Positions 63,035 to 64,000 of a stretch of DNA of 64,000 nucleotides are shown here, in pieces. Each line of letters begins with the position of its first letter. The stretch's first letter is position 1. The stretch lies in the NCBI GenBank assembly GCA_947646735.1, contig CANTFK010000766.1, positions 421,953 to 485,952 of the forward strand. The letters are read 5' to 3'. Under the pieces are notes generated by a model. That model was not told the DNA's origin, searched no databases, and saw only the letters and a list, made by a program, of their open reading frames with translations. Source of the stretch: Peronospora farinosa (taxonomy: Eukaryota > Oomycota > Peronosporomycetes > Peronosporales > Peronosporaceae). The translations under genes and the position numbers were made by a program.

Positions 63035-63660
63035 TGCTGAGCTTCCAGCGGATCGTGGTGTGCAGCACGAGATAGATCTTGTGCCAGGATCGAAATATTG
63101 CGTGACACGGTAGTGGCCATTACCGCGCGATCAAGTCATCGCTATCGATGAATTTTTCAAGGGTCGCCGCAAGGCTGGCCATGTCCGCGAGAGTATCTCG
63201 CCACATTCGAGCCCGACTTTCTGTGTGAAAAAAGCCACCGGCGGTTGGCGCATTGTGCACGCCTTCAACAAGTAGAATGACGCAACTATCCCGGCTCAAA
63301 CGCCTATCCCTCGAAAAGACATGGTATACAATACCATGTCCGGGAGCGAGATCTACAGCGCCATGGATCTGACTGACGGGTTCCATCAGATCCTCATGAG
63401 GGACAGTGACATTCCGTTCACTGCGGTCAGCACCCCAAGCGGGATGATTTGGGAGTCATGCCACAAGGTCTTAAGAACGCTCCATCTATGTTCAATCGGA
63501 TGGTGATGCAAGTACTTCGTCCGCTTCGCGACTTTGCACCGAGCTACTTTAATGACACTTTTGTTCACAGCCGCGCTAAGCAAAAGCTCAGCGCTACGGA
63601 GGTACACCTTCGACACTTGAAGCAGTGATGAGCGAGAATATATTATACGCAAATATGTGT
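63035..63660 (+). pseudogene. Gypsy reverse transcriptase fragment
   Basis: The frame reads [20 protein letters not shown], then a TAG, ISPHSSPTFCVKKATGGW, a second TAG, IYSAMDLTDGFHQILM and TAVSTPSGMIWE. A 5-bp loss near 63455 then shifts the frame before MPQGLKNAPSMFNR and APSYFNDTFVHSR. The catalytic YFDD is YFND. The match stops at about 63660 (ENILYANM), where unrelated sequence starts. Confidence 0.82.
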
Positions 63661-64000
63661 CTGTGGTGGAGTGGGTTCTCAAAATTGTATGATGAGACCC
63701 CAAACCACTCACTGTGCCGGACTGCCGACTGTCGGAGGGGGTACCCCGATGCCGCGTATGAACCTTCTCTCACCTTGTGTACCCGTCGGCTGGCGGTTTG
63801 CACTCTTCGGAGGACTTGGTGACGATGTAGATGTCTGCCTTGAGGGAGGTAGACCTGGGGGGGCCTCGAGTGGATATGCTTCACTCGGTGGGCCGGTAGG
63901 TGGCCACTCGATCGACCTTGTCGAGAGTGGACTTAGAGCCAAATTCTTCAGGGGCACTTGTCGTCCCTGGCCTTTTCCTTCTGTTTCAGGGGTATTAACC
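63661..64000 (-). other. Pro/Ser-rich open frame running off the window
   Basis: A minus-strand frame is open from the window edge to a stop at 63709 (PLKNLALSPLSTRSIEWPPT, then PSRQTSTSSPSPPKSANRQP). Composition recalls the linker or Gag parts of retrotransposons, and it begins where the reverse transcriptase fragment breaks off. It is probably part of another element. No domain is recognisable. Confidence 0.3.

Noticed and set aside
1..64000. CRISPR arrays, bacterial operons, rRNA genes
   Set aside because: No regularly spaced repeats, no rRNA-like segments and clear spliceosomal introns; the window is eukaryotic nuclear DNA.

Overview
This window looks like a piece of an oomycete nuclear genome, probably Peronosporales (Phytophthora or a downy mildew). 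Host genes are compact and carry few, short introns (mostly 65-135 nt, donors GTRNGT-like, acceptors YAG). One protein carries a Cys/His motif I associate with oomycetes. The transposons are of types known from oomycetes: chromodomain-bearing Ty3/Gypsy elements and an L1-like LINE with an RNase H domain. The species cannot be named from sequence alone.

Layout. (1) 1-8.8 kb: a decayed LINE on the minus strand, with a CCHC-containing ORF1, then endonuclease, reverse transcriptase, zf-RVT and RNase H, broken by several frameshifts. (2) 8.8-22.0 kb: three head-to-tail, rearranged Ty3/Gypsy elements on the plus strand. Each keeps an integrase C-terminus and a chromodomain. Each also has a long antisense ORF that starts about 90-115 bp inside the 3' LTR and runs back over the chromodomain. 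LTRs with TGTAA...TTACA ends lie at 12138-12455, 14817 onward and 21541-22000. (3) 22.0-29.9 kb: decayed repeats, a pair of inverted repeats, a Copia reverse transcriptase remnant and one small probable gene. (4) 29.9-59.2 kb: a host gene block. In order it encodes MED15, an Sds3-like protein, an FMC1-like protein, a type II NADH dehydrogenase, an ING-type PHD protein, ribosomal protein eS7, a small mitochondrial-like protein, lipoyl synthase, exosome subunit MTR3, SRP68, a two-TM protein, a PlsC-like protein, an RMND1/DUF155 protein, a GBP-type GTPase, mitochondrial ribosomal protein mL41, an F-BAR+PH protein and a PX protein. I resolved split genes by matching splice signals to reading frame. 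(5) 60.5-62.4 kb: a second NADH dehydrogenase, an inverted duplicate of the first with its flanks. (6) 62.7-64.0 kb: another LTR of the 12138-12455 family, fused to a broken reverse transcriptase.

How the genes relate. The host block has no pathway theme beyond housekeeping, but several neighbours are mitochondrial (NADH dehydrogenase, FMC1-like, lipoyl synthase, RMND1-like, mL41) or chromatin/transcription proteins (MED15, Sds3-like, ING). Several pairs are divergent over short spacers (MTR3/SRP68, RMND1/GBP, NADH dehydrogenase/ING), suggesting shared promoters.

The most unusual material is in the Gypsy elements. First, element 3 and its LTR are saturated with perfect 8-14 bp hairpins, many inside recognisable coding sequence. 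Second, the antisense ORF is kept in all three elements in the same relative reading phase. I have not seen either described, but I could not search.
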